From Sphingomonas adhaesiva (GTDB lineage: Bacteria; Pseudomonadota; Alphaproteobacteria; Sphingomonadales; Sphingomonadaceae): DNA of 64,000 bases. The notes under the pieces are model-generated. The model did no database searches, was not told the DNA's origin, and saw nothing but the letters and a program-made list of their open reading frames with translations. The translations under genes were made by a program, and so were the position numbers. Below are positions 6,305 through 14,797 of the stretch, piece after piece; within the stretch, counting starts at the first letter, position 1; each line of letters begins with the position of its first letter. The stretch is taken from assembly GCF_036946125.1 (NCBI RefSeq), contig NZ_JAQIJT010000002.1, positions 1,362,001-1,426,000 on the forward strand, in the 5' to 3' direction.

Positions 6305-8332
6305 TTACCCGCGGATGCCCTTCAGCAGGTCCTGCAGCTTCTTCGCCGCCTCCTCCGCCTGCTTGCCGGTATCCTTGACGACCTGGTCGGCTGCCTGCAC
6401 GACGTTTTTCAGCAGATTGTCGGCCTGCGCCTTGGCTTCGGCGGCGGCCTTTTCCTGTTCGAGCGCCGCGGCCTTCGCGGCCTTTGCGGCGGCGTCCTCC
6501 GCGTCCCGCGCCGCCTTCTCGGCCGCGGCGGCGGCGGCATCCTTCCTCGCCTTCTCCGCCGCTCTGGTTGCCTGCGCCGCCTCTTCGGCCGCCACCAGCG
6601 CCGCCTGGTCGCGCGCCGCCTTCTCGGCCTCACGCGCGGCCTGATCCGCCGCGACCCGCTCGGCATCCTTCGCGGCCTTCTCCGCGGCCTTGGCGGCGTC
6701 GGCGGCAGCCTTGGCCACGCGCTTGGCCTCCTCCGCCGCGTCGCGGGCCGCCTTGTCGGAGGCTTCCTTGGCGGCGCGCTCGCTCGCGCGCGCCGCCGCC
6801 GCGGCCTCGTCGGCGGCGGCCTTGGCGGCATCGCGCGCCGCCTTGTCGCTGGCGGCACGCTCCGCCGCCTCCGCGGCGCGCCGCGATCCCTCGGCAGCGG
6901 TCGCGGCCTGGCGCGCGGCGAGATCCGCCGCCTCGCGCGTCGCCGCGTCGTTCGCGCGTGCCGCGGCCTCGGCCGCCTGCGCGGCGATGTCGGCGGCCTG
7001 GCGCGCGGCTTCCTGCGCGGCGATGCGCGACGCCTCCTGACGCACGCGCTCCGCCTCGGCGGCAGCCGCTTCGGCGGCGACGCGCTGCGCCTCCGCCACG
7101 CGCGCCGCCGCGGCGGCTTCCGCCTGCCGCGCCTGCTCGGCCTGCTGCGCCGCCAGCGCGGCCGCGGTCCGGTTGCGATCCTCCGCCTCGCGCGCCGCAA
7201 CGGCGGCATCCGCCTCGGCCCTGGCCTGCGCAGCGGCCGAGGCGAGACGCTCCGCCTGGGCGCGCTCCGCCGCGGCTGCCGCATCGGCGGCGTTCTTCGC
7301 CGCCTCGGCCGCTGCCGCCGCGCTGGCCGCCCTGGCCGCGTCGCTCCGCTCCTGCGCGGCGCGCGCGCTCGCGGCCTCCTCTTCCGCCTTGGCCGACGCC
7401 GCAGCGGCTTCGGCCGCCTGGCGTTCGGCGTCCGCCTTGGCCTTGCCGGCGGCCTGAGCCGCCGCGTCGGACGTCGCCGCGCCCTGCTCCGCCGCCGCCG
7501 ACGCGGATCGCGCCTCGACGATCCGCGCCGCCGCCTCGACGATCCGCGTCGCCGATCCCGCCGCCTCGGCTGCGTTGCGGGTCGCCGCGCCCACCGCCGC
7601 GATCTCGCCGCCCACCGTGCCCGTGACCAGACCGTCGGTCGTCGTGGCGAGGGACACGGCCGGCGCATAGACCGCCTCCGTCACCGCCGGTGCCGGAAGC
7701 TCCACCGCCGACGACACGACCGGCGTGACCGGCGCGGGGGCGGCCGATGCCGGCGCGTCGGGGGATTCGATCACCCGCGATCGTCCATTGTCCTCGATCG
7801 TCATGCGCAGCCGGTCGACAGCGGACACCATCGCGATCGCGCCGGGCGTGACCAGGTCGTGCGCGCCGCCGTCCAGCGTGGCGACGTCGACCGCGCCCTC
7901 CAGCACCTGGACCGACGTGCCCTCGGCGCTCACCCCGACGGAGAAGGTCGTACCCTTCACCACCGCCGCCAAATAAGGTGTCTTTACCTCGAAATGCGGG
8001 GTCATCTTCTTCTTGATCATGAAGACGACGTTGCCGAATTCCTCGACCACGCGGGTCACGCCGCTGGCCTGTTCCTCCGCGGGCAGCCGCAATTGCGACG
8101 CGGGCGCGACCATCATCACCTCGGTCCCGCGCACCAGCACGGCGCGCCCGCCGCGTCCGGTGGTGACGACGTCACCGGCCCCGACCGCGGCACCGCGCGT
8201 CGCCACGCGGCCGATGCCGGCGCGGGCGATCGTCACCGGGCCGCTCGCCTCGCTGACGGTCCAGCCCGGTGGGCCGGCGAGGGCGGCGGTCGAGCAACCG
8301 GCCGCGAGAAGGGCGAGGAAGGGGCGGCGCAT
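6305..8332 (-). CDS. FecR-domain protein with a very long Ala-rich coiled coil
   Basis: The 675-residue product has an export signal at its start. MRRPFLALLAAGCSTAALAG can be read either as a lipoprotein signal (LAAGC, Cys13) or as a type I signal cut after ALA. Residues about 40-165 form a FecR domain (DVVTTGRGGRAVLVRGTEVM, TPYLAAVVKGTTFSV), a beta-rich module known from sigma regulators and cell-surface proteins. From about 250 to the end it is almost wholly Ala/Glu/Lys/Arg/Asp in heptad-like order (EKAARDAEDAAAKAAKAAA), resembling TolA domain II and predicting a helical rod perhaps tens of nm long. It is divergent from the ShlB-type transporter at 8517 across a 184-bp gap. Function unknown; a periplasm-spanning or exported rod is inference. 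Confidence 0.8.
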   Translation of the reverse strand: MRRPFLALLAAGCSTAALAGPPGWTVSEASGPVTIARAGIGRVATRGAAVGAGDVVTTGRGGRAVLVRGTEVMMVAPASQLRLPAEEQASGVTRVVEEFGNVVFMIKKKMTPHFEVKTPYLAAVVKGTTFSVGVSAEGTSVQVLEGAVDVATLDGGAHDLVTPGAIAMVSAVDRLRMTIEDNGRSRVIESPDAPASAAPAPVTPVVSSAVELPAPAVTEAVYAPAVSLATTTDGLVTGTVGGEIAAVGAATRNAAEAAGSATRIVEAAARIVEARSASAAAEQGAATSDAAAQAAGKAKADAERQAAEAAAASAKAEEEAASARAAQERSDAARAASAAAAAEAAKNAADAAAAAERAQAERLASAAAQARAEADAAVAAREAEDRNRTAAALAAQQAEQARQAEAAAAARVAEAQRVAAEAAAAEAERVRQEASRIAAQEAARQAADIAAQAAEAAARANDAATREAADLAARQAATAAEGSRRAAEAAERAASDKAARDAAKAAADEAAAAARASERAAKEASDKAARDAAEEAKRVAKAAADAAKAAEKAAKDAERVAADQAAREAEKAARDQAALVAAEEAAQATRAAEKARKDAAAAAAEKAARDAEDAAAKAAKAAALEQEKAAAEAKAQADNLLKNVVQAADQVVKDTGKQAEEAAKKLQDLLKGIRG

Positions 8333-8516
8333 CGAAGTCTCCCGTGACCGACAGCATGCCCTGCCCGGCCGTTCTCCCCCGCATCGGCGCGCCGGTCTTG
8401 AGATCGCGTTCGTCTTGATGGTGAAGCGGCGTTAGCCACGTTTTTCGCCGCTCTAACGAAATCACAAGACATTGCGCGGCAGGACCGCAAGCCATAGCGC
8501 TTGGGGTTGATCGAAT

Positions 8517-10166
8517 ATGCGTCGCGTACTGCCGTGGGTCGTGGCTCTGACGATCGCGATCATTCCTGCCACGGGATCGGCGCAGACCGCGCTCGATCGC
8601 GCCGATCCGACGCTGATCGAGCGCACCCTCCCCGCGCCGGTCGCTCCGGCGGAGGCACCGACGCCCCCGCCCGCCGCGGATCTGCCCGTCGCCCGTTCGG
8701 ACTCCGCCACGACCGGCGTCGTGCGCGCCATCGTCGTGGAGGGGCAGGACCGCCTTTCCCCCGCGCTGTTCGCCGATGTCATCGCATCGTCGCTGGGCCA
8801 GGCGATGAGCCGCGCCGACCTGTCCCGCCTCGCCGGCCGCATCGCCGACGTGGCGCGCGCGCGCGGCTATCCCTTCGCCACCGCGATCGTCCCGCCGCAG
8901 GCGATGGCGGACGGCGTCCTGCGCGTCCGGCTCGAGCTGGGCCGCGTCGACGCGGTGCGGGTGGTCGGCGTCCGTAGCATCGCTGCCGACCGTATCCTGT
9001 CCCGCGCGCTGGCGACCGGACGCCCGGTGCGGCGGGACGAACTGGAGCGTGCGCTGCTGCTCGTGGGCGACCTGCCGGGGATACGCATCACCGGCAGCCG
9101 GCTGACCCGGCAGGACGGCTTCGGCATCCTGCTGGTGACCGCGCAGCAGGACCGCTTCTCGGCCTACGCACAAATCGACAACCGCGGCAGCCGGGAGGTC
9201 GGCCCGGTCCGGTCGACGCTGATGGGCGTGGTGCGCGATACCCTTCACTCGGGCGACGAGCTGACGCTGATCGCCTCGCAGACGCCGCTGCAACCGACCG
9301 AATTCGCCTTCCTGCGCGCGCGTTACGCGACCAACGTCGGGACGTCGGGCAGCGTGCTGTCGCTGTCCGGCTCGGTCGCCCGGTCGCAGCCCGGCGGCGC
9401 GATCAAGGCCTTCGATATCGAGGGGCGCAGCCGCGACCTCGCGATCACGTGGCAATATCCCGTCGTGCGCACCCGCGCGCGCAGCCTGTGGGCCGGGGTC
9501 GAGCTGCGCACGCTCGGCACCGATCAGACGATTGCGGGGCAGCAGTTGCGCCGCGACCGGCTGACCACGCTGTCCGGCACGCTGAACGGTGCGGCGCTGC
9601 TGGGCGGCGGTACGCTGCGTGGCGAGCTCGCCGGTATCGCCGGCCTGCCGGTGTCGGGCGCGACCAGGGCCGGCTCGGTGCTGGCGTCCCGCTTCGACGG
9701 CGACGCGCGCTACGTCGCTGCCAATTTTGTCGCGGACTGGACGCGCCCGCTGGGCGGTCCCTTCAGCCTCGTCGTCGCCGGCGCCGGGCAGGTCGCGTCG
9801 CGGCCGCTGCTCGCGACCGCGGAGATCGGGCTCGGCGGCCCGGCCTTCGTGCGCGGCTACGACTATGCCGAGCGGACGGGCGACAAGGGCATCATGGCCT
9901 CGGCCGAGGTGCGCGCGACCATCGGCGGCATCGAGGGCAGCGTGGTCGACCGGCTGCAGCTGTACGGCTTCGCCGATGGCGGCACGGTCGGCAACCTGCG
10001 CGGCGGCTCGGGCGGCGGGACGCTGGCGTCGACCGGCGTCGGCGCCCGCATCGGCACCGGGCGGTTCGACTGGATGGTGGAGATGGCACTGCCGCTCAAC
10101 GCCGATCGCTTCGACACCGGCGACCGCCGGCCGCGCATTTCGCTGCGCCTGTCGCGGGCGTTCTGA
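8517..10166 (+). CDS. ShlB/FhaC-type two-partner secretion outer-membrane transporter (TpsB)
   Basis: This 549-residue protein has a signal peptide (MRRVLPWVVALTIAIIPATG, cleaved near SAQ), a Pro-rich linker, a POTRA-like region (about 65-215; VVRAIVVEGQDRLSPALF, GYPFATAIVPPQAMADGVL) and a C-terminal 16-strand-type barrel (about 220-549). FVRGYDY near residue 450 is the VRGY motif of the loop that plugs the barrel in TpsB/Omp85 proteins, and the chain ends in Phe (LRLSRAF), as expected for BAM-inserted barrels. TpsB proteins move large partner proteins across the outer membrane. No TpsA-like partner with a haemagglutinin-type TPS domain is in the window. The next gene starts inside its stop codon (ATGA-type overlap at 10166), so a functional link with the CHASE2-EAL protein is likely. 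Confidence 0.9.
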   Translation: MRRVLPWVVALTIAIIPATGSAQTALDRADPTLIERTLPAPVAPAEAPTPPPAADLPVARSDSATTGVVRAIVVEGQDRLSPALFADVIASSLGQAMSRADLSRLAGRIADVARARGYPFATAIVPPQAMADGVLRVRLELGRVDAVRVVGVRSIAADRILSRALATGRPVRRDELERALLLVGDLPGIRITGSRLTRQDGFGILLVTAQQDRFSAYAQIDNRGSREVGPVRSTLMGVVRDTLHSGDELTLIASQTPLQPTEFAFLRARYATNVGTSGSVLSLSGSVARSQPGGAIKAFDIEGRSRDLAITWQYPVVRTRARSLWAGVELRTLGTDQTIAGQQLRRDRLTTLSGTLNGAALLGGGTLRGELAGIAGLPVSGATRAGSVLASRFDGDARYVAANFVADWTRPLGGPFSLVVAGAGQVASRPLLATAEIGLGGPAFVRGYDYAERTGDKGIMASAEVRATIGGIEGSVVDRLQLYGFADGGTVGNLRGGSGGGTLASTGVGARIGTGRFDWMVEMALPLNADRFDTGDRRPRISLRLSRAF

Positions 10167-12421
10167 TGCGGCGCGCCGGCACCTGGGCGATCCTCGCCGC
10201 GGTCGCGCTGCCGGGGCTGCTGACGCTCCTGCCCGCCATCGGCGGCCCGCTCGACCGCGCGCTCGACCCGCTGCGCTACGGCGTGCGCCAGCATGCCGCG
10301 AGCGGCGAGGTCGTCCTGGTCGAGATGGACGCGCGCAGCGTCGCGGAGATCCGGCGCTGGCCCTGGCCGCGCGGCCATTATGCGAGCGTCGTCGACCGCC
10401 TGCACGCCGCCGGCGCCGCGACGATCGCGTTCGACGTCGACTTCTCGACCCCGTCGGAGCCGGCGGAGGACGCGAAACTCGCCGCCGCTTTGGCGCGGGC
10501 GGAGGGGCGGATCACGCTGCCGACCTTCGCCCAGGTCGCGGGCGCGGGCGACCGGCGCAATCTGGACGCGCTGCCGCTTCCCGCCTTCCGGGCGTCCAGC
10601 AGCCTCACCTCGGTCAGCATCGCGCCCGATGCGGACGGCCTGGTCCGCGCGATGCCCTTCGCCACCATCACCGCCGGCACGCCGCGTCCGTCGCTGTCGG
10701 CCTATGTCGCCTCCCGCGCCGGCACCGCCGACACCACCTTTCCCATCGACGTCGCGATCGAGCCGACCACCATTCCCCGGCTCAGCTTCGTCGCCGTCGA
10801 ACGCGGCGCGTTCGATCCCACGGCGGTGCGCGGGCGCCACGTCGTCATCGGCGCGACCGCGATCGAGATGGGCGACCGCTATCCCGTCCCGCTGTGGGGC
10901 GTGCTGCCCGGGGTCACGATCCAGGCGCTCGCGACCGAGACGCTGCTCGCGGGCATACCCGTGCGCGGCAGCGGGCTGATCCCCATCGGCATCGCGCTGC
11001 TGCTCGCCCTCGCCACGATCCGTGCACGCCGCAACACGCGGGTCGCCGTCGCCTTCGTCGTCGCGACCGCGGCGCAAGCGGCGCTCGTGCTGGCGGCGCA
11101 GCACCAGGCCGACCTGATCCTGCCGCTTGCCCCCGGCTTGGTCACGCTGGTCGCCGCCGCGATCCTCGCTGCGACCCGCAACGTCATGCGCGAGATGCAC
11201 GCCGCGCGCCTCACCGACGAGGCGACCGGCCTGCCCAACCGCCGCGCCTTCCCCGCCACGACCCGCCCGGTCGCGGTCGCGCAGATCACGAACCTCGACG
11301 CGCTGGGCGCGGTCCTCGGCAGCGATCTGGTCGCGCAGGCGATCGTCCGCACCGCGGAGCGGATGCGGCTGGGCGCGGCCGACAACGCCGCCTTTCGCAT
11401 CGGCAGCGATCAGCTCGCCTTCGCGCTGTCCGACGATCAGCCGGTCGAGGACAGCATCGCCGCGCTGCGCGCCATCCTGCTCGAGCCGGTCGAGGTCGCG
11501 GGACGCAAGGTCGACGTGGCCGTGGCGATCGGCGTCGCCGAACAGGGCGACCTCGCCGCCGCGGCGCTCGCGGCCGGCACCGCCGCCGGCGAGGGGCGCT
11601 TCTGGATGCTCTCCGCGATCGATCGCACCAGCCTGGAGCGCGACATTTCGCTGATGGGCGAGCTGGACCGCGCGATCGGCGCCGGGGAGATACTGGTCCA
11701 TTACCAGCCCAAGCTCGCGCTCGCGACCGGCCGCATCGCCAGTGTCGAGGCGCTGGTGCGGTGGCGCCATCCCGTCCGCGGGCTGGTCCGCCCCGACCTG
11801 TTCATCCCGCTCGCCGAGCAGACCGATCGCATCGCGCCGCTGACGCTCCACGTGCTGGAAACCGTGATCCGCGACGTGCGCCACTGGCGCGACGCGGGCG
11901 AGACGATGACCGCGGCGATCAACATCTCGGCCCGGCTGCTGACGTCCGCTGCGTTCGCCGCCGCGGTCGACCGGCTGCTGGACGCGGCCGTCGTCCCCCC
12001 CGACGCGCTCATCTTCGAAGTGACCGAGTCCGCCGCCATGGCCGACACCGATGCCGCGGTCGCGACCCTCCACCATTTCCGCGACCGCGGCATCGCCATC
12101 TCGATGGACGATTACGGCACCGGCCAGTCGACGCTCAGCTACCTGCGCGAGCTGCCGCTCAGCGAGGTCAAGATCGATCGCAAGTTCGTGCAGTTCGCGC
12201 ACGTCCGCGGCGACGACGCGGCGATGGTCCGCTCGACGATCGACCTCGCCCACACGCTCGGCCTGCGCGTCGTGGCGGAGGGGATCGAGGATGCCGCCAA
12301 CCTGGCCTTCCTGAAGGACGCCGGCTGCGATTACGCGCAGGGCTATTTCGTCGCGCGTCCGATGGGCTTCGACGATCTGCTGCGCTTCGTCGGCACCGCC
12401 CCCGCCCGCGACGTCGCCTGA
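10166..12421 (+). CDS. CHASE2 sensor with degenerate GGDEF and EAL c-di-GMP phosphodiesterase
   Basis: The 751-residue protein starts with one membrane segment (about 7-27), then a periplasmic CHASE2 domain (about 30-270; VVLVEMDARSVAEIRRWPWP, WGVLPGVTIQALATETLLAG), three further membrane helices (about 272-350), a GGDEF-like domain and a C-terminal EAL domain. The GGDEF signature is RIGSDQLAFA (near 412), so the acidic catalytic residues are lost and it is probably not a cyclase. The EAL domain keeps its residues: SVEALVRW, NISARLL, FEVTES, MDDYGTG, EVKIDRKFV, VVAEGIED and YAQGYFVARP. It should hydrolyse c-di-GMP in response to a periplasmic signal. It overlaps the transporter gene by 1 nt and ends 49 nt before the cobalamin riboswitch. 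Longer in-frame starts lie inside the transporter gene and were rejected. Confidence 0.9.
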   Translation: MRRAGTWAILAAVALPGLLTLLPAIGGPLDRALDPLRYGVRQHAASGEVVLVEMDARSVAEIRRWPWPRGHYASVVDRLHAAGAATIAFDVDFSTPSEPAEDAKLAAALARAEGRITLPTFAQVAGAGDRRNLDALPLPAFRASSSLTSVSIAPDADGLVRAMPFATITAGTPRPSLSAYVASRAGTADTTFPIDVAIEPTTIPRLSFVAVERGAFDPTAVRGRHVVIGATAIEMGDRYPVPLWGVLPGVTIQALATETLLAGIPVRGSGLIPIGIALLLALATIRARRNTRVAVAFVVATAAQAALVLAAQHQADLILPLAPGLVTLVAAAILAATRNVMREMHAARLTDEATGLPNRRAFPATTRPVAVAQITNLDALGAVLGSDLVAQAIVRTAERMRLGAADNAAFRIGSDQLAFALSDDQPVEDSIAALRAILLEPVEVAGRKVDVAVAIGVAEQGDLAAAALAAGTAAGEGRFWMLSAIDRTSLERDISLMGELDRAIGAGEILVHYQPKLALATGRIASVEALVRWRHPVRGLVRPDLFIPLAEQTDRIAPLTLHVLETVIRDVRHWRDAGETMTAAINISARLLTSAAFAAAVDRLLDAAVVPPDALIFEVTESAAMADTDAAVATLHHFRDRGIAISMDDYGTGQSTLSYLRELPLSEVKIDRKFVQFAHVRGDDAAMVRSTIDLAHTLGLRVVAEGIEDAANLAFLKDAGCDYAQGYFVARPMGFDDLLRFVGTAPARDVA

Positions 12422-12470
12422 CGTGGCGCCCCGTTGACGCACCGCAGCGACTGCGCCTAAGGGCGCGCCT

Positions 12471-12637
12471 GCGACAGGTTCCCCGCCGGGGATCAAAAGG
12501 GAACGGGGTCGAAGCCCCGGCTGCCCCTGCAACTGTGAACGGCGAGCCATCGCGCCACATGCCATTGGGACCGATCCGGTCCTGAGAAGGCGGCGCGATC
12601 CGGCATCGACCCGTAAGCCAGGAGACCTGCCCGTCGC
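12471..12637 (+). promoter_or_regulatory. Cobalamin (B12) riboswitch
   Basis: The region shows the AdoCbl aptamer landmarks in order: a closing stem GCGAC (12471) pairing with GTCGC (12633-12637), a GGGAACG/GAAGCCCC-type P3 region, CCCCTGCAACTGTGA, a GCCA-TTGGGACCG segment followed by TGAGAAGGCGG, and the B12 box GCCAGGAGACCTGCC (12617-12631). It lies 116 nt upstream of a BtuB-type receptor gene on the same strand, its standard location. Binding of adenosylcobalamin should reduce expression of the receptor. Confidence 0.95.
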
Positions 12638-12704
12638 GGTCGTTCTTCGACCGGCCAGGGTGCGCCGGACGGACGGGGGTGAACCCGCGAAACGACGAGG
12701 CCAT

Positions 12705-12748
12705 CGACCTCCCCCGCATGTCCGGGTGGGGGCGTCGCGACGTGGGGG
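12705..12748 (+). promoter_or_regulatory. Candidate expression platform of the B12 riboswitch (ribosome-site hairpin)
   Basis: A C-tract (CTCCCCC, 12709-12715) can pair with a first G-tract (12728-12732, flanked by CGAC/GTCG) or with a second G-tract (12744-12748), which is the Shine-Dalgarno of the ATG at 12754. The hairpin has no T-run, so translational rather than terminator control is suggested. The mutually exclusive pairing is inferred from the bases only. Confidence 0.45.
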
Positions 12749-12753
12749 ACTGA

Positions 12754-14757
12754 ATGAAGAACCATCGACTGCTCAACGGGATCGCATCGATCCTGCCGGC
12801 CCTGCTGCCCGCCGCTGCGGTCGCGCAGGCGAATATCACCGCCAGCGCGCCCGATGCCGCGGCGGCGCCCGTCGTCGACACGGCGGAGGACGCCCCCGCC
12901 GGCGCGATCGTCGTCACCGCGGCGACGCGTACCCCGACCAGCATCGACCGCGTACCCGCCTCGATCACCGTGCTCGACAAGGCGACGATCGATCGCATGG
13001 GCGACCTGTCGGTGGCCGACCTGCTGGTGCGGACCCCCGGCGTCTCGCTGTCGCGCAACGGCGGCTACGGCACCGCGACACAGGTCCGCATCCGCGGTGC
13101 CGAGGCCGACGAGACCGTGGTCGTCATCGACGGCGTGAAGCTCAACGATCCCTCCGCGATCGGCGGCGCGTACAATTTCGCCAACCTGCTGACCGGCGAC
13201 GCCAGCCGGATCGAGGTTCTGCGCGGCGTGCAGTCGACGCTCTGGGGCAGCCAGGCGATCGGCGGCGTCGTCAACGTCGTCACCCCGCTGCCGGAGCGCG
13301 CGCTGGAGGGCAGCGTCGACCTGGAGGGCGGCAGCCGCGATACCGTCAGCGCGCGCGCCGCGGCCGGCGGGCGCACCGGGCCGCTGGCATGGCGCGTCGG
13401 CGGACAGACGTTCTACACCCGCGGCATCTCCGCCATCGCGCCGGCCTATGGCGGACGGGAGCTCGACGGCTACCGCAACCAGTCGGTGGCGGGGCGCGCG
13501 GTGCTGGACCTCGCCTCCGGGGTCAGCGCCGACGTGCGCGGCTATTATTCGAACGGCCGCACCGATACCGACGGCTTCGGCGGCGATACGCTCGACTATG
13601 CGCTCAACCGCGAATTCGTCGGCTATGCCGGGCTGAACGTGGCGCTGCTCGACGGGCGGTTCCGCAATCGCTTCGCCTATACCTATACCAATACCGATCG
13701 CGACGATATCGACCCGACGCGTGCGCGTCCGCAGACCTTCGACGGCATCGGCCGCAATCATCGGCTGGAATATCAGGGCACGTTCGCCGTCGCCCGCGGC
13801 ATCGACGCGGTCTTCGGCGTGGAGAACGAGGTCAGCCGCTTCCGCACCGTATCGCCCCCCGCCAGCCTGTCGCAGCCCGTTCCCGCCCCCGATCGGGGTC
13901 GCGCGGAAATCACCAGCGTCTACGGACAGCTCAACGCGCAGGTGCTGACCGGGCTGACGCTGACCGGGGGCGTCCGCTACGACGACAACGACCGCTTCGG
14001 CGGGCAGACGTTGTTCTCCGGCGGCGGCGTCTGGGCGCTCCCCACCGGCACCGTCATCCGGGCCAGCTATTCCGAGGGGTTCAAGGCGCCGACCCTGTAT
14101 CAGCTGCTCTCGATCTACGGGAATCAGGCGCTGCGCCCCGAACGGGCCAAGGGCTGGGAGGCGGGCGTCGAGCAGCGCTTCCTCGACGGCGCCGTCACCA
14201 TCGGCGGCACCTATTTCGAGCGCCGCACGCGCGACCGCATCGACTTCGCCTATTGCCCGGCGGCCGACCCGTCGCTGTGCGTGATCCCCGGCACCACGAC
14301 GCCGCGTTTCGGCTATTATGCCAATGTCGTCCGTGCCTTCGCCAAGGGTGTTGAGGCGGTGGGTCACGTCGCGCTCGGCGAGCGCCTGTCGCTCGACGCC
14401 AATTACAGCTGGATCGCATCGGAGGATCGCTCGCCTGGCGCGATACCGCAGCAGCTGCTCCGCCGCCCGCGCAACACCGCCAATGCCAGCGCGAACTACA
14501 GCTTCCCCGATGCCGGGCCGTCATTCGGGGCGGCGGTGCGCTGGTCGGGGGAAACGTTCGACTTCAACAACACCGACTTTTCGCGCACCCGCCTGTCGCC
14601 CTACACGCTGGTCGACCTGCGCGCGGAATATCCGCTGTCGCGCGACGTGCGCGTCTTCATCCGCGGAGAGAACGTGCTCGACGAATCGTACCGCACGATC
14701 TTCGAATACGGGACGCTGGGCCGCAGCATCTACGCCGGGCTGCGCGGTCGCTTCTGA
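12754..14757 (+). CDS. btuB: TonB-dependent vitamin B12 receptor BtuB
   Basis: This 667-residue outer-membrane protein imports cobalamin using TonB energy. It has a signal peptide (about 1-28, ending AVAQA), a TonB-box-like stretch (GAIVVTAATRTPTS), a plug domain (about 60-165; VSLSRNGGYGTATQVRIRGA, EVLRGVQSTLWGSQAIGGVV) and a 22-strand-type barrel ending in Phe (YAGLRGRF). VVVIDGVKLNDPS is typical of BtuB plugs. Substrate assignment rests on the cobalamin riboswitch directly upstream and the convergent cobD-cbiB-cobQ genes, as well as on resemblance to BtuB. GTGGGGGA stands about 5 nt before the ATG and may be masked when B12 is bound. No defects are seen. Confidence 0.93.
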   Translation: MKNHRLLNGIASILPALLPAAAVAQANITASAPDAAAAPVVDTAEDAPAGAIVVTAATRTPTSIDRVPASITVLDKATIDRMGDLSVADLLVRTPGVSLSRNGGYGTATQVRIRGAEADETVVVIDGVKLNDPSAIGGAYNFANLLTGDASRIEVLRGVQSTLWGSQAIGGVVNVVTPLPERALEGSVDLEGGSRDTVSARAAAGGRTGPLAWRVGGQTFYTRGISAIAPAYGGRELDGYRNQSVAGRAVLDLASGVSADVRGYYSNGRTDTDGFGGDTLDYALNREFVGYAGLNVALLDGRFRNRFAYTYTNTDRDDIDPTRARPQTFDGIGRNHRLEYQGTFAVARGIDAVFGVENEVSRFRTVSPPASLSQPVPAPDRGRAEITSVYGQLNAQVLTGLTLTGGVRYDDNDRFGGQTLFSGGGVWALPTGTVIRASYSEGFKAPTLYQLLSIYGNQALRPERAKGWEAGVEQRFLDGAVTIGGTYFERRTRDRIDFAYCPAADPSLCVIPGTTTPRFGYYANVVRAFAKGVEAVGHVALGERLSLDANYSWIASEDRSPGAIPQQLLRRPRNTANASANYSFPDAGPSFGAAVRWSGETFDFNNTDFSRTRLSPYTLVDLRAEYPLSRDVRVFIRGENVLDESYRTIFEYGTLGRSIYAGLRGRF

Positions 14758-14768
14758 CCGGACGGACG

Positions 14769-14797
14769 CCGGCGGGCGGCAATGCGTCGCCCGCCGG
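14769..14797. terminator. GC-rich hairpin between convergent btuB and cobQ
   Basis: CCGGCGGGCG (14769-14778) pairs perfectly with CGCCCGCCGG (14788-14797) around a 9-nt loop. It fills the short gap between the btuB stop and the cobQ stop. No T-run follows on either strand, so a shared barrier to read-through is inferred rather than a textbook terminator. Confidence 0.5.

Noticed and set aside
6137..8347. Rightward 736-codon frame across the FecR gene
   Set aside because: Arg/Gly-rich product without motifs, made open by the Ala-rich GC-rich coding strand opposite.
9863..12565. Leftward 900-codon frame
   Set aside because: Antisense to the transporter and CHASE2-EAL genes, Arg/Asp-rich without domains, and runs through the riboswitch.
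12493..14367. Leftward 624-codon frame
   Set aside because: Antisense shadow of btuB and its riboswitch; no motifs.
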